A stretch of DNA of 14,915 nucleotides from Udaeobacter sp046731855 (GTDB lineage Bacteria; Verrucomicrobiota; Verrucomicrobiia; Chthoniobacterales; UBA10450), in the NCBI GenBank assembly GCA_046731855.1, contig JBKPLX010000144.1, positions 1-14,915 on the forward strand, read 5' to 3'. The notes below the pieces were generated by a model, which did not search any database, was not told the DNA's origin, and saw only the letters and a program-made list of their open reading frames with translations. Shown here piece after piece: positions 1 to 7,344 of the stretch. The first letter of the stretch is position 1. Every line of letters starts with the position of its first letter. The position numbers and the translations under genes are program-made.

Positions 1-2
1 AT

Positions 3-410
3 GTTTCCGGAACCCGTCGTGAGCCTGAGTGCTCCCCGGCCAATGGCTTGGTTGTCGTTCCCGGACACGTTGTCCCGGAGTGCAGCGGCGCCCACTGCCG
101 TGTTGCTATTACCATCCACGTTGTTCAATAGAGCAAATAAGCCAACAGCTGTGTTGTCGACGGCACCCGTGTTGTTAAGGAGTGCATGTCGACCGACGGC
201 CGTGTGCTCAATGCCGGTGACGTTGCTAGAAAGGGCGAAGGCCCCAACGGCCGTGTTGTTACCGCCAGTGGTACTTAGAAGGGCTCCGGCGCCCACAGCC
301 GTATTTTCACTGGCAGTGTTGCTAGGGAGCGCCCCGGCCCCGACACCTGTGCAGAAATTACCGTCGGTGAGACTTAGGAGCGAGAATATCCCAAATGCTG
401 AATTGTAGAT
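3..410 (-). repeat. NTAVGA-type protein repeat domain
   Basis: Eight degenerate repeats of 15-17 codons in the minus frame, for example NNTAVGAFALSSNVTG and VDNTAVGLFALLNNVDG. The invariant part is (N)TAVG followed by an ALxxN segment. The first two units (YNSAFGIFSLLSL and FCTGVGAGALPSN) are the most divergent, as expected for the edge of an array. The array continues beyond the left edge. The same DNA is open on the plus strand only because of its regular codon pattern. Confidence 0.85.
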
Positions 411-488
411 GCCGGTGGTAAGGCTCTGAAGAGCTCCTTGCCCATCGCCCGTGTTGGTTGCGGGAAGAGGACCCGGATCCGGTGTCTA

Positions 489-602
489 CGGGCTTGGCGC
501 GCTTTGCACTTGTTCTGGTGTGTTTGAGGCGCTTTGCGCGTGTTTTGCTGCGTCGGGACCGCTTTGCACTTGTTTTGGTGCATCTGAAGCGCTTTGCACT
601 TG
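489..602 (-). repeat. 30-base tandem repeat coding QVQSASDAPK units
   Basis: On the plus strand the word GCTTTGCACTTG (one copy GCTTTGCGCGTG) recurs with an exact 30-base period, starting near 501, 531, 561 and 591. On the coding (minus) strand this gives QVQSASDAPK, QVQSGPDAAK, HAQSASNTPE and a final shortened QVQSAPSP just before the TAG. The array sits immediately after the signal peptide's hydrophobic core and would form a short spacer in the mature protein. Confidence 0.85.
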
Positions 603-837
603 TTGGCAAAGCGCAAAGCATACCAGAATAATCGGGACAAGCAGGAACCCACGCCGAACAGCGCAAGGTTTTCTGCCAACCGAATTTGTGATGTTTTTAT
701 TAACCGATGCGAGTGTTTGGAGGATGATCGTTTTCATAGTGTGCCGATTTTTGCGCCCTGCCCGGCTTTTTGGGAATACGCACAATTGCGTACGAATTCT
801 ATTGCCCGTGTAGCGGTCGTCTGTTAACTGAGCACGG

Positions 838-1209
838 ATGCATTCTCCTGCTCTTCCCGATCAGCGCGCTATAAAAACATTCGCTTCGTTAAAGTTGACG
901 CCGCGGGAAGCGGAAGTCCTCTTCTGGATTTCACAGGGAAAAAGCAACCACGATATCGGCGTCATTCTCGGCGCGAAGACCGGCACCATTTGCAAACACG
1001 TCGAACACATCTTCGGCAAGCTGAACGTGGAAAACCGGACGGCCGCTGCAGTAGTGGCGCTCGAAACCTGCCGCTCGGGCACGCCGGCGTCTGAAAGCGA
1101 CCCTGGTCAGCCTTGGGCTGCGGTGGCCGGTTTTATTACGACGCAGATCTGTGCGTTATGCTCGGATAATCCGGAACTTTACGGAGATGTCGCGCGTCTG
1201 GTCGCCTGA
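838..1209 (+). CDS. stand-alone LuxR-type HTH transcriptional regulator
   Basis: A 123-residue protein. Residues 18-76 form a GerE/LuxR C-terminal DNA-binding domain: LTPREAEVLFWISQGKSNHDI, then the recognition-helix region TGTICKHVEHIFGKLNV and ENRTAAAVVALE. There is no receiver or ligand-binding domain, since an in-frame TGA lies three codons before the ATG, so the protein is essentially a bare HTH with a roughly 45-residue C-terminal tail (two Cys, TTQICALCSDNPELYGD). It would bind DNA as a dimer; what controls it cannot be seen. It is divergent from the repeat-protein gene with about 100 bases between them, so it could act there, but no operator is evident. No clear ribosome binding site precedes the ATG. 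Confidence 0.85.
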   Translation: MHSPALPDQRAIKTFASLKLTPREAEVLFWISQGKSNHDIGVILGAKTGTICKHVEHIFGKLNVENRTAAAVVALETCRSGTPASESDPGQPWAAVAGFITTQICALCSDNPELYGDVARLVA

Positions 1210-1247
1210 GCCCGGATGATCTGACGGCCGCACTTACAATTTACCTT

Positions 1248-2330
1248 TCAGCGCGTAGGCGTGGAACGCTCTTGGCCGGTTACCGCTCCCCCTTGAGCGA
1301 ACCGAGCAAAAAACTTTGCCAACTGCGACCGCACCGCCTGAAACGAGAGATGTTCCAGCGCACGCTGCTCGGATTCGGCCACAATGGCCCCGCGCAAATC
1401 AGCGTTCTTCAACAAATCGAGCGCCATCGAAGCAATCTCGGTAATCGTCCGGCCTTCGCCGCAAGTTTTCGAAAATGCAATTCGCTCAATTGCACCGTCA
1501 CCACCAACACAGGGGATTCGACATAGAAGAGCGTCGCCCGCTACCTGGCCTGGCACATGGCTGCGATCTAACTGCAAGACGATCTTATGCTGCGCCACGT
1601 TGCGTAGATAATCGGGATAGGTTTTCCATTTCTCGATTACCTGGAGTTTTCCTTCCGGAAACTTCAGTTCGCCGAGCAAACGCCGCGCTTTATATCCATC
1701 CAGATTAACGACGGTGACCGGTTCACCCGTCGCATCACAAAGTTGACGCGCGACCAGCAGGGCCGCGAAATGATTGCGCGATGGCACGTTCCATTCGCGC
1801 GTGCCAACAAAGATTCCGGATTGCTCGTCCGGGGGCAGACAAAAATTCCATCTCTGGTCTTCAATAGGATAAGGCGTCGGAATAAATGCTACCCGCCTCA
1901 GGCTCCAGCGAGCGCTCTGACAGATTTCCGCCGCTTCCGGAGTCGTAGCGATACATCCATCCGCTTGTGCGATTATTTTCATGAAGCGCGATAATCTGGC
2001 GCGATTGGATAACTGTTGCGCAATCTGATGGAGCCCGGTCTCCTTTAAGGAAACAACGACGGTACGACCGTGTTTCTTTAGATCGGCCAATGCGCGCTCG
2101 GAAGCGCGAAAATCGCCGCGCAGGAGCAGAAGAACCGGTGTGTTCTCTGCGATGGCGCGACGCGTATTATGGTGAAAAGCTCCCTGAGAACAGGCCGCGA
2201 AGGCATGGAAATTAATTGGAGGATGCGCCCCTTCGTCCGGCGGGGGCAGGTCGCGGAACTCTTGTTCGGGATCGTGCCCTTTTGGATTGAGAACGGTCAA
2301 TCGAAAGGCATCCAGGTCATGGGAAGTCAT
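1248..2330 (-). CDS. GT-B-like glycosyltransferase (family 1 type)
   Basis: A 360-residue protein without signal peptide or membrane segments, so probably cytoplasmic. The N-terminal half has an alternating strand/helix pattern (PVLLLLRGDFRASERALADLK near 65-85, GRTVVVSLKETG near 88-99, ADGCIATTPEAAEIC near 123-137). The second half opens with GIFVGTREWNVPSRNHFAAL (172-191), typical of the start of the nucleotide-sugar domain of GT-B enzymes. It ends with GQVAGDALLCRIPCVGGDGAIE (261-282), where these enzymes carry their donor-binding Gly/Glu segment. Donor and acceptor are unknown. The ATG at 2330 is preceded by GAGAGG about 9 bases upstream. It lies downstream of the penicillin-binding protein on the same strand, but a 193-base repeat-rich gap argues against tight coupling. 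It is convergent with the HTH gene. It could also be an uncharacterised relative without transferase activity. Confidence 0.6.
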   Translation of the reverse strand: MTSHDLDAFRLTVLNPKGHDPEQEFRDLPPPDEGAHPPINFHAFAACSQGAFHHNTRRAIAENTPVLLLLRGDFRASERALADLKKHGRTVVVSLKETGLHQIAQQLSNRARLSRFMKIIAQADGCIATTPEAAEICQSARWSLRRVAFIPTPYPIEDQRWNFCLPPDEQSGIFVGTREWNVPSRNHFAALLVARQLCDATGEPVTVVNLDGYKARRLLGELKFPEGKLQVIEKWKTYPDYLRNVAQHKIVLQLDRSHVPGQVAGDALLCRIPCVGGDGAIERIAFSKTCGEGRTITEIASMALDLLKNADLRGAIVAESEQRALEHLSFQAVRSQLAKFFARFAQGGAVTGQERSTPTR

Positions 2331-2523
2331 GGCCTATGACCTCTCGGGCGGCCAGTGGCAGACACTAATGACCAAGGGACAAGGGACGGAAGAAGCACAA
2401 AGACCGAATGACGAAAAAGCCTTATGGCGATGTTCGTCATTTGATGATTCCTCATTCTTTCGCGCTTCGTCATTCGGATTTCGTCATTCTTCCTTTCGAG
2501 ACTGAAACCGAAAGGACACAGAT
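2331..2523. repeat. intergenic cluster of GAATGACGAA / TTCGTCATTC words
   Basis: A 193-base gap between two same-strand genes. GAATGACGAA occurs at 2406-2415 and its reverse complement TTCGTCATTC at 2466-2475 and 2480-2489, with a shortened copy TTCGTCAT at 2433-2440. GATTCCTCATTCTTTCGCGC lies between them. Upstream there is a GGGACAAGGGACGG run near 2376-2389. The words can pair with each other as imperfect hairpins. I see no coding capacity. Similar word-like strings are recalled as dispersed intergenic repeats in soil Verrucomicrobia genomes; copy number cannot be judged here. Confidence 0.6.
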
Positions 2524-5148
2524 TTATTCGTCGATATCGCTAGGGGGCGGCGTTGCCGATTTCAAAAGCGTTCCATCCTGGTCTTCCTGGTCCAGAGGTT
2601 TGACTGGGATAGCGCGCCGGATTTCGACCGGTTTCTTATCCTGTGGTTGAACTGGAATTGCTTTTCTGATCTCTGGAGCGGATTCGGCCGTTTGAGTACC
2701 GGCCCCGCTTTCGCTGACATTCGCCGTTTTCACTGCGTTGTCTCCAGCTACGTTGTCGCGTTTTTGACCTGCGACTGTTTCAGTTGCTGGCTGCGGCGTA
2801 GGCTCAGGTTTCAGTGTTGGCTTAAGAGAATTGTAAGGATCCTTATCGGCTAATAATGTTGGACTTTTTACGGCGACTGGTGTGACCTCGCTCACGTCCA
2901 CGGCCAACGCAGCCCGCGGCAAATCGCTCGAAGAAAAGAAGCGTGCGAGACGAGCGCGCGGCTCGCCGTGGATATTGCAAGGCTCGGTCGGAACCTGCGA
3001 TTGCGTGGCAATCTCCATGTAAGTGGTGCGCCGCTGAACCGTATCGCCATTCGCGGTTTTGATGCCGTCATAACATTTGTCGGTGGCAAGCAAGCCGGAT
3101 CTCGAACAAATCTCGACCTGCTTCAGTCCGCCTGACGCGGACGTGGGCTGCTTGATTTCTCGTGGTGGATTGTGCTCAGCCGCGGCATTCATGATGTCCA
3201 CCCAAACGGGCAGCGCCAGCTCGCGTCCAAATGCGCCCCGATAGATCTTTTGCGGCTTATCGAAGCCTGCCCAAACGGCGCAGGTGAAATTGGAATCATA
3301 TCCGGCAAACAGCGCGTCGGTAAAATCGTAGGCGGTGCCGGTTTTACCTGCGGCGGGAATTTTCTTCAGGCCAAATTGTGTGAAGGCAGCTTTTCCTGTC
3401 CCTGATTCAAGCGCGTCTGCGAGGCAGGAATGCACTTCGTACGCGGTTTCAGGTTTAGTTACGAGCTTCCTGATACTCTGCCGCTTCGCGTCCCAAACCA
3501 AAGTTCCATCCTTTTCCTCGATCCGCTCCAAAATGTGGGACACATTCGGTCGCCACCCGCCGTTTGGGAATATCGTGTATGCTAAGGCGAGCTCAGCCAA
3601 AGTGACTTCGCTGGTCCCGAGAAACGTGGCTGGATAAGGACGAAGCGGAGAATGAACGCCCGCCGCAGCGCAAAGCTGCAGCACCGTATCGATTCCTGCG
3701 TCCATGCCGATTCGGACGGTTGCGCCATTTTTTGATTTCGCCAGAGCCTGTCTGGCCGTCATCGCGCCTTCGTAAATATTGTCAGCGCTTTCGGGTCCCC
3801 ATTCGCCCAGAATTCCCGTCGTGCCGCCGATCATCACTGCTCGGTTATCAAGTGGTGAGTCTTCTACCAGCGACCCGGGATACATTCCTTTTTCGAAAGC
3901 AGCAGCATAGACAAATGGCAACATCGCAGTTCCGGCAGGCCGGCGAGCTTGCAACGCCCGATCGTATTGGTTGTGCTCGAAATCGCGTCCACCAACTAGC
4001 ACCAAAATATCGCCCGTTGCATTGTCGAGACCAATGATCGCGCCCTGAAGATACTCAGGTGCGGGCTGGTTAGATGTCGTGCCGTTTGTTTTCGCCTTCC
4101 GAAACGATGCCGCATACTGGGTGTAAGTCTGATGATTGTAATCAGGACGCTGCTCGACTCGTTCGAGATTCGTTCGCAAGGAATCTTCGGCAACCTTTTG
4201 AAGATCCACATCGATTGTCGTGTGAATGCGATAGCCCTCGTTGATTGCACGGTCCCATCCGACGGCTGCGATTACCTGCTGACGAATGTAATCGACGGCA
4301 TAGGTCTGTCCCTGCGCGTTTTGTCGGCTGCCCACAACGATTTCCTGGCTTCGTGCGTTGGCGCATTGCTCGCGACTGATGAACCGCAGGTCGCGCATCC
4401 GATCGAGCGCATAGTCGCGCGCTTCGCGTGAGGTCGCGCGATCAGTCCACGGCGACAACCGGTTTGGGCTCTTGATCAGGCCCGCCAGCGTCGCGCATTC
4501 TGTCAGCGACATTTCGCGGGCTGGCTTGCCAAAGTACCCTCGTGACGCCGCTTCCGCTCCGTACAGGCCGGCGCCGAAATAGATCCGGTTTAGATACAAC
4601 TCCATGATTTTCTGTTTGCTGAAGTTGTCTTCAATCCGTTGCGCCAGGAAAATCTCGAGCAGCTTGCGGCGGAACGTTTTTTGTTTCAGCGAAAAACTGT
4701 TTCGCGCCAGTTGCTGCGTAATGGTGCTGGCACCCTGGCGCACGTGGCCGGCCGTCAAATTTTTCAGCGCTGCGCGGATGATACCGAACAAGTCGTAGCC
4801 GTGATGCTGATAAAATTTTGCGTCCTCGACGGCGATGACCGCGTTAATGAGATCATGAGGCAACTGATCGTACGGCACCGTCTCGCGATTCTCGACATAG
4901 ATTTGGCCGAAGATCTTGCCGTTGCGATCGAGGATCACGCTCGCTGATTCCATTTGTTCGAGCTTGCTCAGATCGAACGCTTTGGCCTGCGCTTTGAGAT
5001 CCGCGGCAAGACTGGAAATGTAGACTGCTAAGCCAACGACGAGAATTGCAAGGATGGCAATGGGCACGTAAAACCACGGTCTCAAATACCAAGGTGGCCG
5101 AAAGCGATAGCCCGGTGGAGGCCTCAGATATGTGGCAGTCGGTCTCAA
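2524..5148 (-). CDS. class A penicillin-binding protein (PBP1A type) with altered transpeptidase active site
   Basis: An 874-residue bifunctional peptidoglycan synthase by architecture: a short Pro/Arg-rich cytoplasmic N-terminus, one membrane anchor (about 26-46), a GT51 glycosyltransferase domain (about 75-250) and a transpeptidase domain (about 370-690). The GT motifs are complete: EDAKFYQHHG with catalytic Glu108, GASTITQQ (139-146), RRKLLE (160-165) and KIMELYLN with Glu183. In the transpeptidase domain SKN (472-474) and KTGT (602-605) are present. The first motif, SxxK before PF in the family (GSxxKPF), reads GTAMLPF, with Thr407 for the nucleophilic Ser and Leu410 for the Lys. Glycan polymerisation is therefore expected, but beta-lactam-sensitive crosslinking by this protein is doubtful. 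The tail (about 760-874) is low-complexity and Pro/Lys-rich. The start is a TTG two codons after an in-frame TAA; no other usual start precedes the membrane segment. Divergent from the methyltransferase gene. Confidence 0.93.
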   Translation of the reverse strand: MRPTATYLRPPPGYRFRPPWYLRPWFYVPIAILAILVVGLAVYISSLAADLKAQAKAFDLSKLEQMESASVILDRNGKIFGQIYVENRETVPYDQLPHDLINAVIAVEDAKFYQHHGYDLFGIIRAALKNLTAGHVRQGASTITQQLARNSFSLKQKTFRRKLLEIFLAQRIEDNFSKQKIMELYLNRIYFGAGLYGAEAASRGYFGKPAREMSLTECATLAGLIKSPNRLSPWTDRATSREARDYALDRMRDLRFISREQCANARSQEIVVGSRQNAQGQTYAVDYIRQQVIAAVGWDRAINEGYRIHTTIDVDLQKVAEDSLRTNLERVEQRPDYNHQTYTQYAASFRKAKTNGTTSNQPAPEYLQGAIIGLDNATGDILVLVGGRDFEHNQYDRALQARRPAGTAMLPFVYAAAFEKGMYPGSLVEDSPLDNRAVMIGGTTGILGEWGPESADNIYEGAMTARQALAKSKNGATVRIGMDAGIDTVLQLCAAAGVHSPLRPYPATFLGTSEVTLAELALAYTIFPNGGWRPNVSHILERIEEKDGTLVWDAKRQSIRKLVTKPETAYEVHSCLADALESGTGKAAFTQFGLKKIPAAGKTGTAYDFTDALFAGYDSNFTCAVWAGFDKPQKIYRGAFGRELALPVWVDIMNAAAEHNPPREIKQPTSASGGLKQVEICSRSGLLATDKCYDGIKTANGDTVQRRTTYMEIATQSQVPTEPCNIHGEPRARLARFFSSSDLPRAALAVDVSEVTPVAVKSPTLLADKDPYNSLKPTLKPEPTPQPATETVAGQKRDNVAGDNAVKTANVSESGAGTQTAESAPEIRKAIPVQPQDKKPVEIRRAIPVKPLDQEDQDGTLLKSATPPPSDIDE

Positions 5149-5180
5149 ACTTTACGAAAGACTAGGTCGCCCAAGGTACG

Positions 5181-5276
5181 CGCCAAAGCCCAACGCTCAA
5201 TGGCGAACGTCCAACGCCCAATTCAGAGCGCAAAGTTGAACGTTGAGCGTTGGGCGTGGAGCGTTGGGCATTGAAC
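5181..5276. repeat. inverted-repeat cluster of TTGAGCGTTGGGC words between divergent genes
   Basis: GCCCAACGCTCAA at 5188-5200 is the exact reverse complement of TTGAGCGTTGGGC at 5243-5255. Further degenerate copies lie at 5207-5219 (ACGTCCAACGCCC), 5235-5247 (GTTGAACGTTGAG) and 5259-5269 (GAGCGTTGGGC). The cluster occupies most of the space between the two start codons, could fold into a long imperfect hairpin, and overlaps the start of the methyltransferase gene. It resembles dispersed intergenic repeats recalled from related genomes. Confidence 0.7.
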
Positions 5277-6332
5277 ACGCAGAACGGAAATCTCGCGCTA
5301 ATCAACCTGATCCAAGCCGAAATCGAAAAACACGGCCCGGTCTCGTTTGCCCGGTTCATGGAAGAGGCGCTTTATCATCCGCAGTACGGATACTATTCCT
5401 CTGGCCGCTGCGCGATTGGCCGGAAAGGCGATTATTTCACTAACGTCAGCATCGGCCCGCTTTTCGGGCAACTGATGATGGCACAATTCGCTGAGATCTG
5501 GGAGCAACTCGGTAAAATCGACAACTTTGTCATTGTCGAGCAGGGCGCGCACGATGGTCAGTTTGCACGCGACGTTCTCCATTCTGCCCAATCACGCGCG
5601 CCGGAATTCTTCGAAGCGTTGGGCTATCGAATAATCGAGCCATTTCCGATTTTGCGAGAGCGCCAATCGCAGATGCTGGAACCGTTCCGAAACAAGATTG
5701 AATGGCGCGATTCGCTTGAACCGTTCACCGGTGTCCATTTTTCAAACGAACTACTGGACGCCATGCCAGTACGCTTGATCAGCCGCGGCATGGAAAAGCT
5801 TGTCGACCTTCAAGATGACAGGTTTGTGTTCATTGAGCGCCCACTGTCAAACACGGCGTTCAATCAAGTTGCCCTGGATTGGATCGACAACCTGGCTGCC
5901 AACCTGAAGCGAGGTTACGTGATCGCCATCGATTACGGACATTGGGGCGATGAATTTCAGCGAGACATTCAGGTCCGCGCTCAGCATCAACACCTCGATT
6001 CGCCCTTCGAACAAATCGGTCACGCCGACATCACGATGCACGTCGATTGGAGAAGCATTGCCGGTCGCGCAGAGGGAAACGGCTTACGAGTGGCGGGATT
6101 CACCGACCAGCATCATTTCCTCACCGGCATCATCTCCGCTTGGCCGGATCTCGTGCAAGCCGATCGCAAGACCAAGCGCGCGCTTCAAACTTTGCTGCAT
6201 CCCGAGATGCTCGGCCGCGCCTTTCAGGTACTCGCTCTTGCCAAAAATGTCGATTCGACCGCGCCCCCGCCAGCCGGGTTCAAATTCGCGTGCGAGCCGC
6301 ATTCTGTGCTGGGACTCAGAAATCCGAATTAA
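5271..6332 (+). CDS. MidA/NDUFAF7-family SAM-dependent methyltransferase (COG1565)
   Basis: A class I methyltransferase, 353 residues from the TTG at 5271. Family hallmarks appear in order: FMEEALYHPQYGYY (from residue 29), IGRKGDYFTN (49-58), the SAM-binding strand-loop IVEQGAHDGQFARDVL (about 88-103), SNELLDAMPV (158-167) and VIAIDYGHWGDE (about 217-228). The mitochondrial relative NDUFAF7 methylates an Arg of a complex I subunit. The bacterial substrate is not known to me, so a role in respiratory-complex assembly is only a possibility. There is no ATG near the conserved N-terminus. TTG at 5271 is preceded by GGAG at 5258-5261 with 9-base spacing, and TTG at 5250 would add seven residues coded by the intergenic repeat. 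The 3' end stops 4 bases before the convergent cydB end. Confidence 0.88.
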   Translation: MNTQNGNLALINLIQAEIEKHGPVSFARFMEEALYHPQYGYYSSGRCAIGRKGDYFTNVSIGPLFGQLMMAQFAEIWEQLGKIDNFVIVEQGAHDGQFARDVLHSAQSRAPEFFEALGYRIIEPFPILRERQSQMLEPFRNKIEWRDSLEPFTGVHFSNELLDAMPVRLISRGMEKLVDLQDDRFVFIERPLSNTAFNQVALDWIDNLAANLKRGYVIAIDYGHWGDEFQRDIQVRAQHQHLDSPFEQIGHADITMHVDWRSIAGRAEGNGLRVAGFTDQHHFLTGIISAWPDLVQADRKTKRALQTLLHPEMLGRAFQVLALAKNVDSTAPPPAGFKFACEPHSVLGLRNPN

Positions 6333-6336
6333 TGCA

Positions 6337-7344
6337 TCAACTTTTCGTTTCCTTTGAAAACCCTTTGAAAACGCGGAACAGGAAAAAGAGCGAAGGAAAC
6401 AATACTATCGCGCCGGCAACCACAGCATAGGTTAGCAGCCGCAGCGTGGTCTCGGGGGCAGCGGCGTTAAAAATGGTGATGTCGGGCGTAATCAGCCTTG
6501 GATATTGCGCCAAGCTCCAGCCGGTGAGGATCAACGTCACTTCGGCGATCGCGGCGAAACGCGCCACCACAAATCTGCGCAGCCAAAGGCTGGCCAATGC
6601 TGCGATCGCACAAACGAGCGTCGCCCCAATGAGGAGCGGTGCCCACCATTGCGTCAAGCCGTGATACATCTCGGGCGCGCCATGTTTTGAAGTAACGAAA
6701 ACAACGAATGCGATGGGAAGGAGCGCGCCGCCGGAGCAAAGCGCTCGCAAGCGAAAATCGTTTTGCACATGATTCTCTGTACTGGGGTCGACGGTAAGAT
6801 AAGTCGCCGCGAGAAAAGCAAAGAGCGCGAGCGCGAACAGACCACATGCGAACGCAAACGGCGTAAGCCACCCGGCAAAGAAACCGCTCACAACACGACC
6901 ATCAGCGATGCGAAGCTGACCAGTGCTGAGCGCACCGAGGGCCACGCCCTGGATGAAAGGCGTAAAGAAACTGGCCGCGCCAAACAACAAGCTCCAGCCT
7001 TGTTTCACCTCGTGAGATTTGATGTCGTACTTCCGGAAAATAAATGCCGAACCGCGAAGGACGATTCCGATTAACATCAGAGTAAACGGAATATTGAGCG
7101 CCGTCATCATGGCGGCGAACGCCGGCGGAAAGGCGGTAAACAAAATGACGACGATAAGTATCAGCCATACGTGATCAGCCTCCCAGATTGGCCCTATTGC
7201 CCGTTCGATGGCGGCTCTTTGCGCGTCCGCGCGCGGCCCGGTCGCGAGCAAATCCCACACGCCGCCGCCGTAATCGGCCTCGCCGGTGACGGCATAAAAA
7301 ATCAGCGCCACGAACATGAAACCAGCGACAATGAGCTCAAACAT
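6337..7344 (-). CDS. cydB: cytochrome bd quinol oxidase subunit II
   Basis: A 335-residue, strongly hydrophobic protein with about eight membrane helices, the partner of CydA in the bd-type terminal oxidase of the cytoplasmic membrane. Family features: an N-terminal helix followed by GEADYGGGVWDLL (21-33) and GPIWEADHVWLI (51-62), then an FTAFPPAFA helix. The length is normal for the shorter, cyanide-insensitive-oxidase-like branch. The ATG overlaps the cydA stop (ATGTTTGA, 8 bases), which indicates translational coupling. The reading frame ends 4 bases from the convergent methyltransferase stop, leaving no room for a cydX-like small subunit or a separate terminator hairpin downstream. Confidence 0.95.
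   Translation of the reverse strand: MFELIVAGFMFVALIFYAVTGEADYGGGVWDLLATGPRADAQRAAIERAIGPIWEADHVWLILIVVILFTAFPPAFAAMMTALNIPFTLMLIGIVLRGSAFIFRKYDIKSHEVKQGWSLLFGAASFFTPFIQGVALGALSTGQLRIADGRVVSGFFAGWLTPFAFACGLFALALFAFLAATYLTVDPSTENHVQNDFRLRALCSGGALLPIAFVVFVTSKHGAPEMYHGLTQWWAPLLIGATLVCAIAALASLWLRRFVVARFAAIAEVTLILTGWSLAQYPRLITPDITIFNAAAPETTLRLLTYAVVAGAIVLFPSLFFLFRVFKGFSKETKS

Larger units (their letters stand above)
1..737 (-). pseudogene. NTAVG-repeat exported protein, interrupted by in-frame TAG, 3' end beyond left edge
   Basis: Reading leftward from the ATG at 737, the product begins MKTIILQTLASVNKNITN, with a basic stretch and a hydrophobic core (GFLLVPIILVCFAL), i.e. a long signal peptide. 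Four 10-residue units of the QVQSASDAPK type follow. The frame then meets TAG at 488-486. Directly after it, in the same frame, come a Pro-rich linker (TPDPGPLPATNTGDG) and eight repeats of 15-17 residues built on NTAVGAxALxxNTTG, running off the edge. Such repeats resemble the beta-roll head repeats of trimeric autotransporter adhesins and are common in secreted proteins of soil Verrucomicrobia (recalled). No ATG, GTG or TTG lies between the TAG and the first repeats, so the repeat domain has no start of its own. It is either a recent nonsense mutation, a sequencing error or a readthrough case. An alternative ATG lies at 785, but the one at 737 fits the signal peptide better. No good ribosome binding site is seen. 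Confidence 0.7.

Noticed and set aside
1..408. Plus-strand open frame of 135 codons with a repeated APTAV motif
   Set aside because: It is the antisense image of the NTAVG repeat codons; the minus frame gives a recognisable family with a signal peptide.
499..602. Regular 30-base periodicity as a CRISPR array
   Set aside because: There are no unique spacers; the period is filled by related codons of one reading frame.
716..785. Upstream ATG at 785 as start of the repeat protein
   Set aside because: The ATG at 737 gives a signal peptide with the expected n-region; the extra 16 residues add a charged stretch that does not fit an export signal.
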